Origin: Comamonadaceae bacterium CG_4_9_14_3_um_filter_60_33
GTDB lineage: Bacteria > Pseudomonadota > Gammaproteobacteria > Burkholderiales > Burkholderiaceae_C
Reading direction: 5' to 3'
DNA: 42,777 bases
NCBI GenBank assembly: GCA_002789915.1
Contig: PFUD01000129.1
Coordinates: 1-42,777, forward strand
Shown: positions 1 to 10,544 of the stretch, one piece after another
Position numbering within the stretch: the stretch's first letter is position 1
Layout of the letters: each line of letters opens with the position of its first letter
Made by a program: the position numbers and the translations under genes
The notes under the pieces: model-generated
The model's database searches: none
Seen by the model: only the letters and a program-made list of their open reading frames with translations
What the model was told of the DNA's origin: nothing

Positions 1-201
1 TATTTTTTGCCAATAAACCAGAATCACGGCAAAAATGGCGCCGGTCTGAATGGCAATGTCAAACACCTTGGCTTTCTCGTCGTCAAACCCCAGCAGGGCC
101 CCGGCCAAAATCAAGTGTCCGGTGCTCGAAATCGGTAAAAACTCGGTCAGTCCTTCCACCACGCCCATGATGGCGGCTTTGATCAGCAAAACAATATCCA
201 C
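1..201 (-). CDS. uppP: Undecaprenyl-diphosphatase UppP (BacA), N-terminal part
   Basis: UppP is the integral membrane phosphatase that recycles undecaprenyl diphosphate to the monophosphate lipid carrier for peptidoglycan synthesis. The window holds only the first 67 codons; the rest lies to the left. The translation carries the family signature [14 protein letters not shown], with Glu16 and Glu20 matching the catalytic glutamates of the family, followed by a second hydrophobic stretch ([15 protein letters not shown]). The start is GTG at 199-201, preceded by GGGAG about 7 bases upstream; no ATG is available before the conserved motif. Identification is firm; only the truncation by the window edge limits it. 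Confidence 0.93.
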   Translation of the reverse strand, partial: MDIVLLIKAAIMGVVEGLTEFLPISSTGHLILAGALLGFDDEKAKVFDIAIQTGAIFAVILVYWQKI

Positions 202-210
202 GCAAGCTCC

Positions 211-241
211 CGTAAAACAACTGGCAGATTATCGCTGCCAG
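211..241 (-). terminator. Possible intrinsic terminator downstream of the cysteine hydrolase gene
   Basis: Read on the minus strand, ctggcag (235-241) and ctgccag (221-227) form a perfect 7-bp stem with a 7-nt loop, followed by TTGTTTT. A second 7-bp hairpin (gccgctc 247-253 with gagcggc 259-265) lies just before it. Position fits termination after the gene ending at 285. The T-run is interrupted, so read-through into uppP is possible. Confidence 0.4.
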
Positions 242-284
242 CTCGCGCCGCTCGAAGTGAGCGGCTTGCCCAATTGGCTTGACC

Positions 285-887
285 TTACTTGATCAAGGCG
301 TGAACCGCTTTGAATTGGGCCACCTCGGCGCTGCGCAGCCACTCGAACGCCACCATCTCAGTAGTCACCAGCTCGGCGCCGGCGCTGGCAAGGCGGTCAA
401 AAGCGGCGTCGCGGTTGCGCTCGGTGCGCGAGCTACAGGCGTCAGTCACCACCCACACCTCGAACTCGTCTTCAAGCAAATGCAGCGCGGTCTGCAGTAG
501 ACACACATGGGCCTCGCAGCCGGCAATCACAATACTGCTGCGCTCAGTGGGTGTGTTCGACGGTTTTTGCAAATGCTTGGGCAGGCTGCGCGCATTACCA
601 GCTGGCGCCTTGACAGGTGGGCGCAGCCACTCGCCCAGGCCTTCTTCAACCGCACTGAACTGCATCTTGGCGAGGATGCGCTGGCACAGCGCGCGCAGCT
701 CAGGCGGGTTTTCGCCGAGTTTGGACGGATTTTGCTCGGTGCCCCAAACCGGCACCTGCATGAGTTGGGCCACTTGCGCCAGGCGTATAGCGTTGGCGAG
801 CACCAACGGCGCTTCAAAAATGGCGGGCATCAGCCGGGGCTGGTAGTCAACCAGCACCAATTGAGAGAGTTCGGCGTCAAGCAGCAT
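285..887 (-). CDS. Isochorismatase-family cysteine hydrolase
   Basis: A 200-residue alpha/beta hydrolase of the isochorismatase-like (cysteine hydrolase) superfamily, predicted cytoplasmic. The expected triad is visible: Asp14 in the first strand (LVDYQ), Lys74 (ILAKMQF) and Cys129 in GCEAHVCLLQTAL. The HVC-containing signature resembles the YcaC/nicotinamidase-like branch that lacks a defined substrate, so no reaction is assigned. Residues about 90-118 form a Pro/Ala/Ser/Lys-rich insertion with no similarity I recognise, placed between the lysine and cysteine strands; most relatives are more compact here. The ATG at 885-887 has only a weak ribosome site. It is transcribed toward uppP and lies downstream of acuI on the same strand, 38 bases away. 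Confidence 0.85.
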   Translation of the reverse strand: MLLDAELSQLVLVDYQPRLMPAIFEAPLVLANAIRLAQVAQLMQVPVWGTEQNPSKLGENPPELRALCQRILAKMQFSAVEEGLGEWLRPPVKAPAGNARSLPKHLQKPSNTPTERSSIVIAGCEAHVCLLQTALHLLEDEFEVWVVTDACSSRTERNRDAAFDRLASAGAELVTTEMVAFEWLRSAEVAQFKAVHALIK

Positions 888-925
888 GGCGGGCTTTCAA
901 AAATGAATCATAGGTCAAGGCCCGA

Positions 926-1906
926 TTAAACCGCAATCTTCACCACCACCCTGCCCCGCACCTTGCCGTCCATCAGGTCTTGCGCGCTGGCAATGGCGGC
1001 TTCCAGCGGCACCTCATGCACCATGGTTTCGAGCAGGGTCGGGTCGAGGTCACGCGCCAGCCGCGCCCAGGCGCGCTGGCGTTTGGCCAGCGGCGCCATC
1101 ACCGAGTCAACCCCGGCCAGCGTGACACCGCGCAAGATGAACGGCATTACTGTAGTCGGCAAGTCCATGCCTTGCGCCAAGCCGCAGGCTGCCACCACGC
1201 CGCCGTAGCGCGTTTGCGCCAGTGCATTGGCCAGCGTGTGCGAGCCCACGGCATCGACCACGCCCGCCCAGCGCTCCTTTTGAAACGGCTTGCCGGGCGC
1301 CGACAACGTGGCCCGGTCAATGATGCTGCTGGCGCCCAGGGTCTTCAAATAAGCCGCTTCGCTGGCCTTACCGGTGGCAGCCACCACGGTGTAGCCCAGC
1401 TTGGCCAGCAAGGCAATGGCCACACTGCCAACGCCACCGGTGGCGCCTGTGACCAGCACCTCACCCGCTTCGGGCTTGACGCCGTGGTCTTCCAGCGCCA
1501 ACACGCACAGCATGGCGGTGTAACCTGCCGTGCCAATGGCCATGGCCTGGCGCGGCGTAAAGGCGCTGGGCAGCTTGACCAGCCAGTCGCCCTTGAGCCG
1601 GGCTTTTTCAGCCAGGCAACCCCAGTGTGTCTCGCCCACGCCCCAGCCGTTGTGCACAAAAGCGTCGCCCGCGCGCCAGTCGGGGTGGCTCGACTCAAGC
1701 ACCGTTCCGGCGCCGTCGATGCCAGCCACCATCGGCCACTGGCGCACCACCGGGCTCTTGTTGGTGATGGCCAAACCATCCTTGAAGTTGAGCGTGGAAT
1801 AGGCCACCGCCACGGTCACGTCGCCCTGCGGCAAACGCGACTCGTCTACCTGCGCCACACTGGCCTTGAACCCATCCGCGTTTTCCAATAACAATGCCTT
1901 GAACAT
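926..1906 (-). CDS. acuI: Acryloyl-CoA reductase AcuI / YhdH-family NADPH quinone oxidoreductase
   Basis: A 326-residue medium-chain dehydrogenase/reductase of the YhdH/AcuI branch. AcuI reduces acryloyl-CoA to propionyl-CoA with NADPH and protects against acrylate made from DMSP or 3-hydroxypropionate; whether this copy does so is inferred from family only. Visible features are the N-terminal catalytic fold with [11 protein letters not shown] and [12 protein letters not shown], a conserved [18 protein letters not shown] block, and the Rossmann segment [20 protein letters not shown] for NADPH. No zinc-binding cysteine cluster is present, as expected for this branch. The ATG is preceded by AAGGAGACTT, a strong ribosome site. 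The gene diverges from the NlpC/P60 gene at 1995, leaving an 88-base intergenic region for both promoters. Confidence 0.88.
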   Translation of the reverse strand: MFKALLLENADGFKASVAQVDESRLPQGDVTVAVAYSTLNFKDGLAITNKSPVVRQWPMVAGIDGAGTVLESSHPDWRAGDAFVHNGWGVGETHWGCLAEKARLKGDWLVKLPSAFTPRQAMAIGTAGYTAMLCVLALEDHGVKPEAGEVLVTGATGGVGSVAIALLAKLGYTVVAATGKASEAAYLKTLGASSIIDRATLSAPGKPFQKERWAGVVDAVGSHTLANALAQTRYGGVVAACGLAQGMDLPTTVMPFILRGVTLAGVDSVMAPLAKRQRAWARLARDLDPTLLETMVHEVPLEAAIASAQDLMDGKVRGRVVVKIAV

Positions 1907-1994
1907 AAGTCTCCTTAATGCGTTTTTAAATCAATGGGTTAAACGATATTTCTCGAAACAGTGACAAGTTGACAAAAGTGAGTAAACTAAGCCG

Positions 1995-2564
1995 ATGCGA
2001 ATCGCCATCCTACTGTCATCCCTGTTGCTGGCCACCAGCGTGCATGCCACGCCAAATGACCCACCTGATGACCTGAGTCGTTTTCTTAATGATAAAGGCT
2101 TGTTGTCTCAAATCGGCCAGGTGCGACAAAACGTGACCGACAAAGCCTCCGATCTGGTGGTGACTGCCCTGGGATTTTTGGGCGTGCCTTACAGAATGGG
2201 TGGCAATAGTGTGGAAACCGGTTTTGACTGCAGTGGTTTTGTCAAAGCCATGTACCAGCAAACCGTAGGGCTGATTCTGCCGCGCAGGGCCGAGCAACAA
2301 GCTGCGGCCACCCAACAAATTGACCGCGCTGAGCTGCAACCCGGCGACCTGGTGTTCTTCAACACCCTGCGCCGCACATTCAGCCATGTGGGCATCTACA
2401 TTGGCGACGGCAAATTCATTCATTCACCCAAGCCTGGCGCGCAAGTGCGGGTGGAAAACATGGGCGTGTCTTACTGGAACCGTCGTTTTGATGGTGCCCG
2501 CCGCGTCATGGCTGCACCCGCCGGCTATGCAGTCGCAGTGACCACCGAACCCGGGTTGCGCTGA
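1995..2564 (+). CDS. Exported NlpC/P60 (C40) peptidoglycan endopeptidase
   Basis: A 189-residue cell-wall hydrolase. Residues 1-18 are a Sec signal peptide (short basic start, Leu/Ser-rich core, likely cleavage after SVHA). The rest is one NlpC/P60 domain with the catalytic Cys79 in GFDCSGFVK, His131 in SHVGIYIGDG and third polar residue His143 in FIHSP. Family members cut the gamma-D-Glu-diaminopimelate bond in stem peptides; here the site of action would be the periplasm. Residues 20-55 are a charged linker with no SH3 or LysM domain, so the protein must reach the wall through the catalytic domain or partners. It stands alone, divergent from acuI, with a weak ribosome site before the ATG. 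Confidence 0.9.
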   Translation: MRIAILLSSLLLATSVHATPNDPPDDLSRFLNDKGLLSQIGQVRQNVTDKASDLVVTALGFLGVPYRMGGNSVETGFDCSGFVKAMYQQTVGLILPRRAEQQAAATQQIDRAELQPGDLVFFNTLRRTFSHVGIYIGDGKFIHSPKPGAQVRVENMGVSYWNRRFDGARRVMAAPAGYAVAVTTEPGLR

Positions 2565-2588
2565 CTTCGAAAGCGGACCGCAAAGGTG

Positions 2589-2903
2589 TCAGGAGCGTTT
2601 TTCCTGCACATCGGTCACGTCGGTGATGTCTTTGACCTCGGCGTCAATCACGTCCATTGGTGCCTTGTCACGCCCGCCCTGCGCCGCACCCCGATACGCC
2701 CTTTGCCACATGTCGGCCCGGTGCATCTTGAAGACCCAGGGCTGCACCGGTCGGCCGCTCAGTTTGGCCCATAAGGCGCGCATCAGCCACAGCGCCAGCA
2801 GCAGCCCGGCAGCAAACAACAAACTGGCCATGAATATCAACGCGGCCAGCAACATGCCGAGTCGCACGACCCAGCTTGTCACCTGTTTAAAAAAATCATT
2901 CAC
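2589..2903 (-). CDS. Small membrane protein of unknown function
   Basis: A 104-residue protein I do not recognise by family. Residues about 12-45 form a long hydrophobic stretch rich in Leu, Ala and Met that is long enough for one tilted or two short membrane helices. A soluble, charged C-terminal tail follows (many Asp, Glu, Lys and Arg). The start is GTG at 2901-2903, directly after AAAGG, because no in-frame ATG precedes the hydrophobic segment. It lies 47 bases downstream of dinG on the same strand and converges with the NlpC/P60 gene, 24 bases away. Coding potential is supported by the clean membrane pattern and GC-rich third positions. Confidence 0.7.
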   Translation of the reverse strand: MNDFFKQVTSWVVRLGMLLAALIFMASLLFAAGLLLALWLMRALWAKLSGRPVQPWVFKMHRADMWQRAYRGAAQGGRDKAPMDVIDAEVKDITDVTDVQEKRS

Positions 2904-2950
2904 CCTTTATTTATCCTTTGCTTTCTTGAATGCAGCGCATCATCTTCGCA

Positions 2951-5122
2951 TTAAAACGCCGAAACGGCGCCAGCCACACGCCTTGAAACCGCATAAGGCG
3001 GCAGGCCTTGCAGCATGCGACGGCCATAGGCCATGCTCAGCAAACGCTTGTCGTAGCAAATCACCCGCGCCTGATCGGTCTCACAGCGGATTGCCCGGCC
3101 AGTCCACTGCAGCAGCTTGATGCCGGTGGCCGGCACCACCAATTCATTGAATGGGTCGCGCCCGGCCCGCTTGAGCCATTCGGCGCGCGCTTCTTCGACT
3201 GGGTCAGAGGGGGGGCTGAACGGCAGCTTGGCAATGAACACTGTCTCGCACAGCAGGCCCGGCAAATCCAGCCCCTCGCCGAATGACTGCAAACCGAAGA
3301 TGACCGAGGCAAAGCCTGACTCCACCCGCGCCTGATGGATGCCCAGCAAACGCGTGCGCGCCATCTGCCCCTGCACCAGCACAAGCTCCTGCAACACGGC
3401 ATCGAGCGCCCCCACGGCCGCCTGCATTTGCACGCGCGAGGTGAACAACACCAGCGCACCGTGCGGCACGCCGCGCAAATCAGCCAGCAGGGCTGCGACC
3501 ATCTGGGTGGTGTATAGGTCCACCTGTTTGGGGTCGGCGGCTGTGTCGGCCACAATCAGCTGGCCCTGGGTGCGGTAATCAAACGGGCTGTCAACCGCCA
3601 GCGTGCTGACCTGCGGCAAATCGGCCAGGCCGGTCTCGCTCAGAAAAAAGTCAAAACTGCCGCAGGTGGTGAGCGACGCCGACGTCACCACCGCGCCGCG
3701 CACCTGGTTCCACAGGTGGCGACGCAGCAAGTCGCCGGGCACGATCGGGCAGGCGTGCGCGCTCAAAAACACCAGGCCAGAGCTGGTATCGGACTTGAGC
3801 CATTTGGCCAGCGGCGGCTCGTCACTGCTGAGCCACTGCGCGCTGGTGGTCACCACGCTGTTGAGTTTGGGCGCCATCTGGCCGAGCCGGGCGTATTGCA
3901 CCGAGCAGTTGGCGGCCTGCGCGGGGTCTTCTTTGGCGCGTAATTTGAGCTCGGCGCCCAAAGCTTCCAGCGCGTCGGACAGCGCTGCGGCCTGGTCGTG
4001 AATCTGCTTGAACGGCTCCAGCATGACCTCAGGCACAACGCCGTCCTTGAAGCGGAACACCGTGTCGTAGCCAGTCGATGTGCCGCGCACCAGTTCCAGT
4101 GCCAGGCGGCCGGCCTCCAGCAGCGCGGTCTTGAGCTGCTGCGCCAGCGTGGTCACGTCTTGCGCCAATGCCATGCCTATTTTGTCGGCCACCTCAATCA
4201 AAACTTTGGGCAGCTTGTCGAGCCAGCGCAGGCCGCTCAGGTCCATGGCGCTGGAAAACTGGTCGAGCGCCACCGCCGGCAGATGGTGCCCTTCGTCGAA
4301 CACCACCAGGCAGTTGTCCAACTCAGGCAGCGCCTTCATGCCCAGCGAGGCCAGCACCAGATCGTGGTTGGCCACAATCACCTGCGCCTGCGCCAGCTGT
4401 AGGCGCGCCTGGTAATAGCTGCAGCTTGAAAAACGCGGGCAATGGCGTGCCGTGCAGGTGTGGCGCTCGGCTGCTACCGTGGACCAGTCGCTGGACTCGG
4501 GCTGCTCGGCCAGGCTGTCGCGGTCGCCGTCCCATTGGCCAGCGGCAAGGGCTGACACCAGCGTTTCATACAGGTTGATGCGTCGCTCTATTGGGTCTTG
4601 CCACACCGCGCCCCGGGTGGGCTGGAAAGTGCTGGCAGCCGGGGGCGGGTTGGCCTCGTCGTCGCTTTCAAAAAGTTCTGCCGCGTCTGCTCCGGCCGGA
4701 CCTGCCAGGCGCTCTAGCTTGAGCTTGCAAACATAGCGGCCACGGCCTTTGGCCAGCGCGTACACAAAGGGCGTCTCAAGCACAGCGGCTAAAGCCGGCA
4801 GGTCTTTGGTCATTAACTGCTCTTGCAGCGCCACGGTGGCGGTGGACACCACCACCCGCGTTTTGCGTGCCAGCGCCAGTGCCACAGTGGTTGACAAATA
4901 AGCGGCAGACTTACCGACGCCAGTGCCCGCCTGGACCACCGCCACAGCGCTGTGTGGCTCGGGCTGGTCGCCCAGCGTGACGTCGTGCAAGCTGTTGGCA
5001 ATGCGCTGCGCCATGTCGCGCTGACCCGCACGCACGCGAAAGCCCGCTGTGGCAGCCACCACCTGGTCAAAGGCTGCCATGGCGGACGCCGCCAGATCAG
5101 GCGCTGACGTAGGTGCAGACAA
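2951..5122 (-). CDS. dinG: ATP-dependent DNA helicase DinG
   Basis: A 723-residue superfamily 2, XPD-like 5'-3' helicase thought to resolve R-loops and help replication through transcribed regions. Walker A is AGTGVGKS (about 65-72), the DEAH-type box is DEGHH (276-280), and the four iron-sulfur cluster cysteines are C132, C223, C228 and C234, the spacing that marks DinG/XPD. The C-terminal half has the helicase motifs GLQSFGEGLDLPG and QWTGRAIRCETD. An acidic/proline linker lies near 150-170. The longest frame starts at TTG (5120-5122) with no clear ribosome site; ATG at 5078-5080 gives a protein starting MAAFDQVVAAT and is a plausible alternative. Nearest upstream gene on the same strand is the diguanylate cyclase, which ends after this start, 96 bases away. 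Confidence 0.92.
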   Translation of the reverse strand: MSAPTSAPDLAASAMAAFDQVVAATAGFRVRAGQRDMAQRIANSLHDVTLGDQPEPHSAVAVVQAGTGVGKSAAYLSTTVALALARKTRVVVSTATVALQEQLMTKDLPALAAVLETPFVYALAKGRGRYVCKLKLERLAGPAGADAAELFESDDEANPPPAASTFQPTRGAVWQDPIERRINLYETLVSALAAGQWDGDRDSLAEQPESSDWSTVAAERHTCTARHCPRFSSCSYYQARLQLAQAQVIVANHDLVLASLGMKALPELDNCLVVFDEGHHLPAVALDQFSSAMDLSGLRWLDKLPKVLIEVADKIGMALAQDVTTLAQQLKTALLEAGRLALELVRGTSTGYDTVFRFKDGVVPEVMLEPFKQIHDQAAALSDALEALGAELKLRAKEDPAQAANCSVQYARLGQMAPKLNSVVTTSAQWLSSDEPPLAKWLKSDTSSGLVFLSAHACPIVPGDLLRRHLWNQVRGAVVTSASLTTCGSFDFFLSETGLADLPQVSTLAVDSPFDYRTQGQLIVADTAADPKQVDLYTTQMVAALLADLRGVPHGALVLFTSRVQMQAAVGALDAVLQELVLVQGQMARTRLLGIHQARVESGFASVIFGLQSFGEGLDLPGLLCETVFIAKLPFSPPSDPVEEARAEWLKRAGRDPFNELVVPATGIKLLQWTGRAIRCETDQARVICYDKRLLSMAYGRRMLQGLPPYAVSRRVAGAVSAF

Positions 5123-5218
5123 AGGGTGACCGCAGGAAATTTTTCATCCACCAATTATCGCGCGGTAGCCCATGCAGTCGGCAGTCATGGTTCACTGCCT
5201 TTGCCATGAAGGCGTGGC

Positions 5219-7897
5219 TCAGGAAGATGACGGCTGCGACGGCCCGCTGTCTTTCTTTGCATCAAAAAAACAAAAACGGCGCTTGCCCGACTGCTTGGCC
5301 CGGTACATCGCCTGATCGGCCTGGCGCAGCAGTTGGTCGGCATCCATGTCTTGCGCCTGCGGGTAGCTGGCCATACCCAAGCTTGCCGACACCTGCAGCG
5401 GTACGCCGTTCACCATCAACGGCTCAGACGCAGACGCAAGCAGCCGGGTCACCACCGGCACACAGGCCTGAGCATCGTCCAGGTCGCCCAACACTGCCAC
5501 AAATTCGTCGCCGCCAATGCGCGCCAGGGTATCGCCCGCGCGCAGCGCCTGCTTCATTTGCGTCGCCAAAAAAATCAGCAACTGATCACCGGCCTCATGA
5601 CCGTGGGTGTCATTGACTGCCTTGAAACCATCCAGGTCCAAAAACACCACCACAAGCGTTTTGCCACGCCGCTGATCCACCGCCATGGCCTGGCGCAGGC
5701 GGTCAGCCAGCAAGGCGCGGTTGGGCAAATGGGTCAGGGGGTCGTAATGGGCCATTTTGTCCAGTTGCTTTTGGTGCGCCTTGAGCTCGGTGATGTCGGA
5801 GAACAAACCCACGTAGTGCAAGGGCTCGCCAGTACCATCGCGCACAGCAGTGATCGTCAAGGTTTCCGGATAAATCTCGCCATTTTTGCGCCGATTCCAT
5901 AACTCGCCCTGCCAGTAGCCCTGTGCAATGAGCTGCTGCCACAGGTTGGCGTAAAAATCTGCGTCATGGCGACCTGATTTCAGCAAGCGCGGATTGCTGC
6001 CCAGAACCTCGGTGCGCGTGTACCCAGTGATTTGGGAAAACGCAGCATTGACATCCACAATGCAACCGTCAGGCATGGTGATGACAATGCCTTCACGCAC
6101 ATTGCCGAACACACTGGCGGCAAGCTGGAGCTTGTTGTTGGCCTCGTTTTGTGCCTCAAGCAGCCTGATTTTGAGCAAAGCCACGTTGACTTGGCGCACC
6201 AGTGATTCCAAAAAAGTGAGCTCTGGCGGCGTCCAGGGGTGGTGGCAAGACAATTCGTTGAGCGCCAGCATCAGGCAAGTGCCGTCCATGCCGTCAAAGG
6301 GGTACCAAAGCAGGCTTTGGATGCCCATTTGCTGGTGCAGCAGTTCGGCCAAGCCATCGGCCAAAAGGAGTGGATTGACCGCATCACGGTGGCTTGTCAA
6401 ATGGCGCTTGGTGTTGGACAGTTCGGTGGCTGTGGCGCTGGTACTGTCCAAAGAAAACGGCTGGCTACTGGGCTTGAGCCCGGGTTGCAGCGGATTGAGC
6501 CACTCGAAGCTGGGGGTCCACATCCGATTGGCGGATGCCATCTGATAGACCACGACCTGGTCTATGGTCAGCGTCTTGCCCACAATGGTGGCGACCTGCT
6601 GCAACAGCGTGCAGGCTTCCTGCACGTCAATGATGACCTGCGCAATTTGGTGCAGCCCTGCTGTCAAACGCAGTTGTTCTTTTAGCGCGTCTTCTGCCTC
6701 GACGCGGCTTGTGATGTCAAGCAGCGTCCACAGGCATTCGCCTGTTTCGTGGTTTTGCATGCTGCCACTCAGGTCTGCCCAGATTAGCTCGCCATTTTTT
6801 TTGATGTATTGGATTTGTGATCGGAAAACGCCACCCGCTACGAGGACTGGATAAGCAGCGGCAACAGTGGTGTAACTGGTGTCGTCAGCATTGAGTTGCC
6901 GTGTGGCGAGGCCCACCAGTTCGCCCTGGCCGTAGCCGAGCATTTTTTCCAAGGCACGGTTGGCCCACAAAACGCGTCGTTGAGCGGTTTTGACAATGCC
7001 CACCAGGTCACTGTCGAGCATGGCTTTTTGCTCTTGCAGCACTTGATGCAGGCGGCGCTGCTGCAGCTTGCGCTCGGTCACATCGCGGGTCACGGCCAAA
7101 TGCACCGCTTGACCGTGCTCTTGCAGCGGCACGGCATGTGTTTCGAGCCAACGGCGCCCACCCTTTAGGCCCTGAATCTCAAATTCGAGCTTGACCGACT
7201 CGCCGCCCAGCACTCGCCGGTGCGCTTCTGAAAAAGCCGCACGGTGCTCGGGAACAATCAGGTCAAGCACCGGCTGCCCAGCCACCTGCGCCAGCGAGTC
7301 GGCCTCGATCATGGCCAGGCCAGCCGGGTTCATCTGCACCAAGTTCCCCGGGGCGTCGACAATCTTGATGCACTCGGGCTCATTCACAATGATCGCGTTC
7401 AGGTGCGCTTCACTGGCTTCCAGCGTGGCCCGGGTTTGCTCCAGCACCTGCTGGGCCGCACGCAACTCGGCCACCTGGGCTTGCAACTGGTCTCTTTGGG
7501 CCACCACACTTTTGCGCAAAGCCTCGCGCTCCACCAGGTTTTGAATGCGCTGGCGCGCAATGTCCACGTTGAACGGTTTGGTGATGTAGTCGGCAGCACC
7601 CAGCGCAAAGCCGCTGGACTCGGACGCCACCTCGGCCATGGCACTCACAAAGACCACCGGAATGTCGCTCAAAGCCGGGTCCGCCTTGAGCCGGCGGCAG
7701 GTCTCAAAACCGTCCATCTCGGGCATCATGATGTCAAGCAGGATCAGGTCCGGGCGGGTTTGCGCCGCCAGCGCCAGGCCGGTCAGGCCCGAGGTGGCAA
7801 TTTGTAGCTCAAAGTTGGGCTGCAGCGCCATGCCCAGCATCAACAAATTGGCCGGGGTGTCGTCAATGGCCAGAATCAAAGGTTTTTGCTCGCTCAT
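5219..7897 (-). CDS. REC-PAS-PAS-GAF-PAS-GGDEF diguanylate cyclase
   Basis: An 892-residue cytoplasmic signalling protein predicted to make c-di-GMP from two GTP. Domain order: receiver 8-122 (acidic pocket Asp12/Asp13, phospho-acceptor Asp55, Lys107), coiled coil 125-165, PAS about 168-275, PAS about 290-400, GAF-like about 415-580, PAS about 592-705, and GGDEF 715-885. The active motif RIGGDEF is intact (GGDEF 795-799) and an inhibitory RxxD site (R786-D789) sits five residues before it, so product feedback is expected. The start is the ATG at 7895-7897 that overlaps the upstream kinase stop as ATGA, with AAAGGAG upstream; a longer in-frame extension to 7987 would run inside the kinase gene and is unlikely. 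The overlap argues for translational coupling, and the receiver domain is a natural target of the adjacent kinase. Confidence 0.92.
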   Translation of the reverse strand: MSEQKPLILAIDDTPANLLMLGMALQPNFELQIATSGLTGLALAAQTRPDLILLDIMMPEMDGFETCRRLKADPALSDIPVVFVSAMAEVASESSGFALGAADYITKPFNVDIARQRIQNLVEREALRKSVVAQRDQLQAQVAELRAAQQVLEQTRATLEASEAHLNAIIVNEPECIKIVDAPGNLVQMNPAGLAMIEADSLAQVAGQPVLDLIVPEHRAAFSEAHRRVLGGESVKLEFEIQGLKGGRRWLETHAVPLQEHGQAVHLAVTRDVTERKLQQRRLHQVLQEQKAMLDSDLVGIVKTAQRRVLWANRALEKMLGYGQGELVGLATRQLNADDTSYTTVAAAYPVLVAGGVFRSQIQYIKKNGELIWADLSGSMQNHETGECLWTLLDITSRVEAEDALKEQLRLTAGLHQIAQVIIDVQEACTLLQQVATIVGKTLTIDQVVVYQMASANRMWTPSFEWLNPLQPGLKPSSQPFSLDSTSATATELSNTKRHLTSHRDAVNPLLLADGLAELLHQQMGIQSLLWYPFDGMDGTCLMLALNELSCHHPWTPPELTFLESLVRQVNVALLKIRLLEAQNEANNKLQLAASVFGNVREGIVITMPDGCIVDVNAAFSQITGYTRTEVLGSNPRLLKSGRHDADFYANLWQQLIAQGYWQGELWNRRKNGEIYPETLTITAVRDGTGEPLHYVGLFSDITELKAHQKQLDKMAHYDPLTHLPNRALLADRLRQAMAVDQRRGKTLVVVFLDLDGFKAVNDTHGHEAGDQLLIFLATQMKQALRAGDTLARIGGDEFVAVLGDLDDAQACVPVVTRLLASASEPLMVNGVPLQVSASLGMASYPQAQDMDADQLLRQADQAMYRAKQSGKRRFCFFDAKKDSGPSQPSSS

Positions 7898-10524
7898 GGG
7901 GGTGCTTGTGCTCCTTTGTCGTTTTTGTCTGCGATCACCTGCTGCAAGCGCGCCAGCGCCAGATCGAACTTGACCACCTGGAGCCACTCGTTCACTTCGT
8001 CCACACCAACCGCAAGCCGGGTGCCAATGACGATCTGCTGCAGGTCTTTGACCCGGGCCAGCGCGCTGAACTTGTTTTGGGCCAGCAGGGGCAGGAGCTC
8101 GGCCACTGCGGCATCAAATTGCGCTTCGTCAAATGGCTTCGGTGAAATTGCTTGTGGTGCAGTAGCTTGTGGTGCGCCAAGCGATGCATCAACCGGTGCT
8201 TGTGGCAGCCACTGGGCCAGCGCACGCTTGAGGGCATCTGCAACGATGGGTTTGGGCAAGAAATCATCCATGCCAATCGCCAGGCACTGTTTGCGGTCTT
8301 CCTCAAAGGCGTCTGCGGTCAAGGCAATGATGGGCCAGCGCGGGTGGGCATGCTCAACCTCCCATTGGCGAATTTTCTGGGTGGCGGCATAGCCGTCGAG
8401 TACCGGCATGTGCAGGTCCATCAGAATCAGGTCAGGGCGCGCGCCACGGGCGATGGCATCTACCGCTTGCTGGCCATTGTTGACAACGGTGTGGCTAAGC
8501 CCGAGCTGGGTCAGCATGGCAGCCACCACTTTGCAATTGATCAGGTTGTCTTCGGCCACCAGCACATGGCCAGATAACATGGTCCAGCTTTGTGCTGCGG
8601 CCTGGTCAGCCCTTGCCAGCACCAGCAGGTTGCTTTGCTGTTCGGTACTCAGGCGCGTAACCCTGATGCGAAACCAGAACCGTGAGCCCTGACCCGGCGC
8701 GCTGTCAACGCCTACCTCGCCGCCCATGGCGCGGGCCAGATTATTGACAATGGACAGCCCCAGCCCGGAGCCACCAAATTCGCGGGTGGTGGAGCTGTCG
8801 GCCTGCGAGAACGGCTTGAACAGCAGATCACGCTTGTCGGCGGCAACGCCGACGCCGGTATCGGTTACAGAAAACTCCAGCATGGCCGTGGTGGCGTCGT
8901 GCGACAGTTCAAGGGCGTTGATGTGAATCTGCCCTTGCCGGGTAAATTTGACGGCGTTGCCGACCAGGTTGGACAGCATTTGGCGCAGCCGGTAAGCATC
9001 AGACTGGTACACCGCATCAAGCGGGCCTTGCCATTGGCAGTCAAGTTGCAGGTTTTTGGCTTGGGCCGCACCCACAAACAGCGACTGGATTTCAGAGACG
9101 AGCTGCGCCGGATGAAACACACGCGACTCGGCCTGGAACTTGCCCGCCTCAATCTTGGACAGGTCAAGAATGTCATTGAGCAGGGTTAACAAGGTCTGCC
9201 CGCTGCTCAGAATGACGCGGGCATAGTCACGCTGCTCGCGCTCCGTGACCTTGGGCATCAAGAGCAGTTGCGCCATGCCCAAAATGCCGTTCATGGGTGT
9301 GCGGATTTCATGCGACATGGTGGCCAGGAAACGGCTCTTGGCCAAGTTGGCCGCCTCTGCATTGGCCTTGGCGTGCTGTAGCTCTTCGTTTACTTTACGC
9401 TGTGTTTGCAACGCCGTTAAGTGGTTGTTATAGCCATGCACCAGTTGAAATATCTCGTCGAATACCGGGCCGGTAGGCAGAGGTTGGTGGACTGCTTCTG
9501 GGTCTTTTTCGATGATCCGAAAACCGTCTGATACGGCCCGAATCGGCTTGACCACGTTTTTGGCAAAGTACCAGGTCAGCACCAACAAGCTCAGCAGAGA
9601 AAGCACCATCAATCCAAGGGTAATAAACGCCAACTCGTTGATTTTTTCAGTCAGCGGCGCGCGTGGTGCAATACTGACCAGCACGCCTTGGGTTTGCTTG
9701 GCGTGTTCCACGTTCATCAATACTTCCTGCCCGTCAAGCACCAGCCTTGGCACGGGTGGTGTGGCGCGCACCAGCGCCAGCAGCCCGGGCGTGAGCGGCT
9801 GGCCAAAGCGCAGCGGGTCAGAGTGCAGTTCGATGCGGCCCTGGGCGTCAATCTGCATCACCTGTGTGCCGGGTGCCAGCGCCACACCCGCCAGAAACTG
9901 CTGCATGATCTCGTTATTGAGGAGGATCACCAGCACACCGACCACTTCAGCCTTGCCAGTTTTGGGCGACTGGTGGTGGATGGCCCGCACCACGCTGATG
10001 GCCTTGCGCTGCGCACTGTTCTGGTTCAGGTTGTCATCAATGCCGCGCCATAAGGTGGGTACACGGGCGTCCAGCGCCTCGCGCAGCAGCCCCACCGCCA
10101 CGGCGCGTTGCACCAGGCTGAAGTCGAGCGTTTGACCCGCCTGAAAATGGGCCCCATCGGTGGAAATAATATGAATCGAGTCAAGCCCCTTGACGCGCAC
10201 ATAATTGTTCAGGATATAGCCCATTTGTGCGCGCACGGCCAGGGCGTCAAACGTGCTTTCAAGGGTATGGTCGGCGTTCTCAAGCGCCAGTCCAATGGCT
10301 GGATTGCCCGCAATATTGGCGGCCAGGTCTTCAATCTGAACTTGATAAAGGCGCAGATACGACGCAAGACTGGACAGCAGCCGGGCGTTGTCTTGCTCGG
10401 CCTGATCAATCACGATGTTTCTGGATATCTCAAAGGCCGCACCGCCAAGCAAGATCAGCGGCAAGATACCCGCGCCCAGCAGGTAGCTGAGCATCTTGGC
10501 TGCAATGTTTGAGCGCCACTTCAT
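7894..10524 (-). CDS. Membrane hybrid sensor histidine kinase
   Basis: An 876-residue inner-membrane kinase. Helices at about 11-33 and 299-322 enclose a periplasmic sensor of about 265 residues, size and pattern suggesting a double Cache/PAS fold. Then come HAMP (about 322-375), a short coiled coil, HisKA with His405 in [10 protein letters not shown], an HATPase domain with N-box NLVGNAVKF (Asn523) and G-boxes DTGVG and GGSGLGLSI, and a receiver domain with Asp703 (LILMDLHMP) and Lys766. The last 65 residues resemble a helical phosphotransfer domain but I see no conserved histidine. The ATG at 10522-10524 is used; a TTG at 10546-10548 would overlap the previous stop and add eight residues. 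It sits between a lipoprotein binding protein and a receiver-GGDEF protein, suggesting it reads ligand binding and passes phosphate to the latter. Confidence 0.92.
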   Translation of the reverse strand: MKWRSNIAAKMLSYLLGAGILPLILLGGAAFEISRNIVIDQAEQDNARLLSSLASYLRLYQVQIEDLAANIAGNPAIGLALENADHTLESTFDALAVRAQMGYILNNYVRVKGLDSIHIISTDGAHFQAGQTLDFSLVQRAVAVGLLREALDARVPTLWRGIDDNLNQNSAQRKAISVVRAIHHQSPKTGKAEVVGVLVILLNNEIMQQFLAGVALAPGTQVMQIDAQGRIELHSDPLRFGQPLTPGLLALVRATPPVPRLVLDGQEVLMNVEHAKQTQGVLVSIAPRAPLTEKINELAFITLGLMVLSLLSLLVLTWYFAKNVVKPIRAVSDGFRIIEKDPEAVHQPLPTGPVFDEIFQLVHGYNNHLTALQTQRKVNEELQHAKANAEAANLAKSRFLATMSHEIRTPMNGILGMAQLLLMPKVTEREQRDYARVILSSGQTLLTLLNDILDLSKIEAGKFQAESRVFHPAQLVSEIQSLFVGAAQAKNLQLDCQWQGPLDAVYQSDAYRLRQMLSNLVGNAVKFTRQGQIHINALELSHDATTAMLEFSVTDTGVGVAADKRDLLFKPFSQADSSTTREFGGSGLGLSIVNNLARAMGGEVGVDSAPGQGSRFWFRIRVTRLSTEQQSNLLVLARADQAAAQSWTMLSGHVLVAEDNLINCKVVAAMLTQLGLSHTVVNNGQQAVDAIARGARPDLILMDLHMPVLDGYAATQKIRQWEVEHAHPRWPIIALTADAFEEDRKQCLAIGMDDFLPKPIVADALKRALAQWLPQAPVDASLGAPQATAPQAISPKPFDEAQFDAAVAELLPLLAQNKFSALARVKDLQQIVIGTRLAVGVDEVNEWLQVVKFDLALARLQQVIADKNDKGAQAPP

Positions 10525-10544
10525 GCTGGGCTTCTTGACGCGGT

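Noticed and set aside
980-1891. 303-codon frame opposite acuI
   Set aside because: Shadow of a firmly identified gene, with no domain or start signal.
1969-1974. TTGACA upstream of the NlpC/P60 gene as a -35 box
   Set aside because: The matching -10 position falls at or after the start codon, so it cannot drive this gene.
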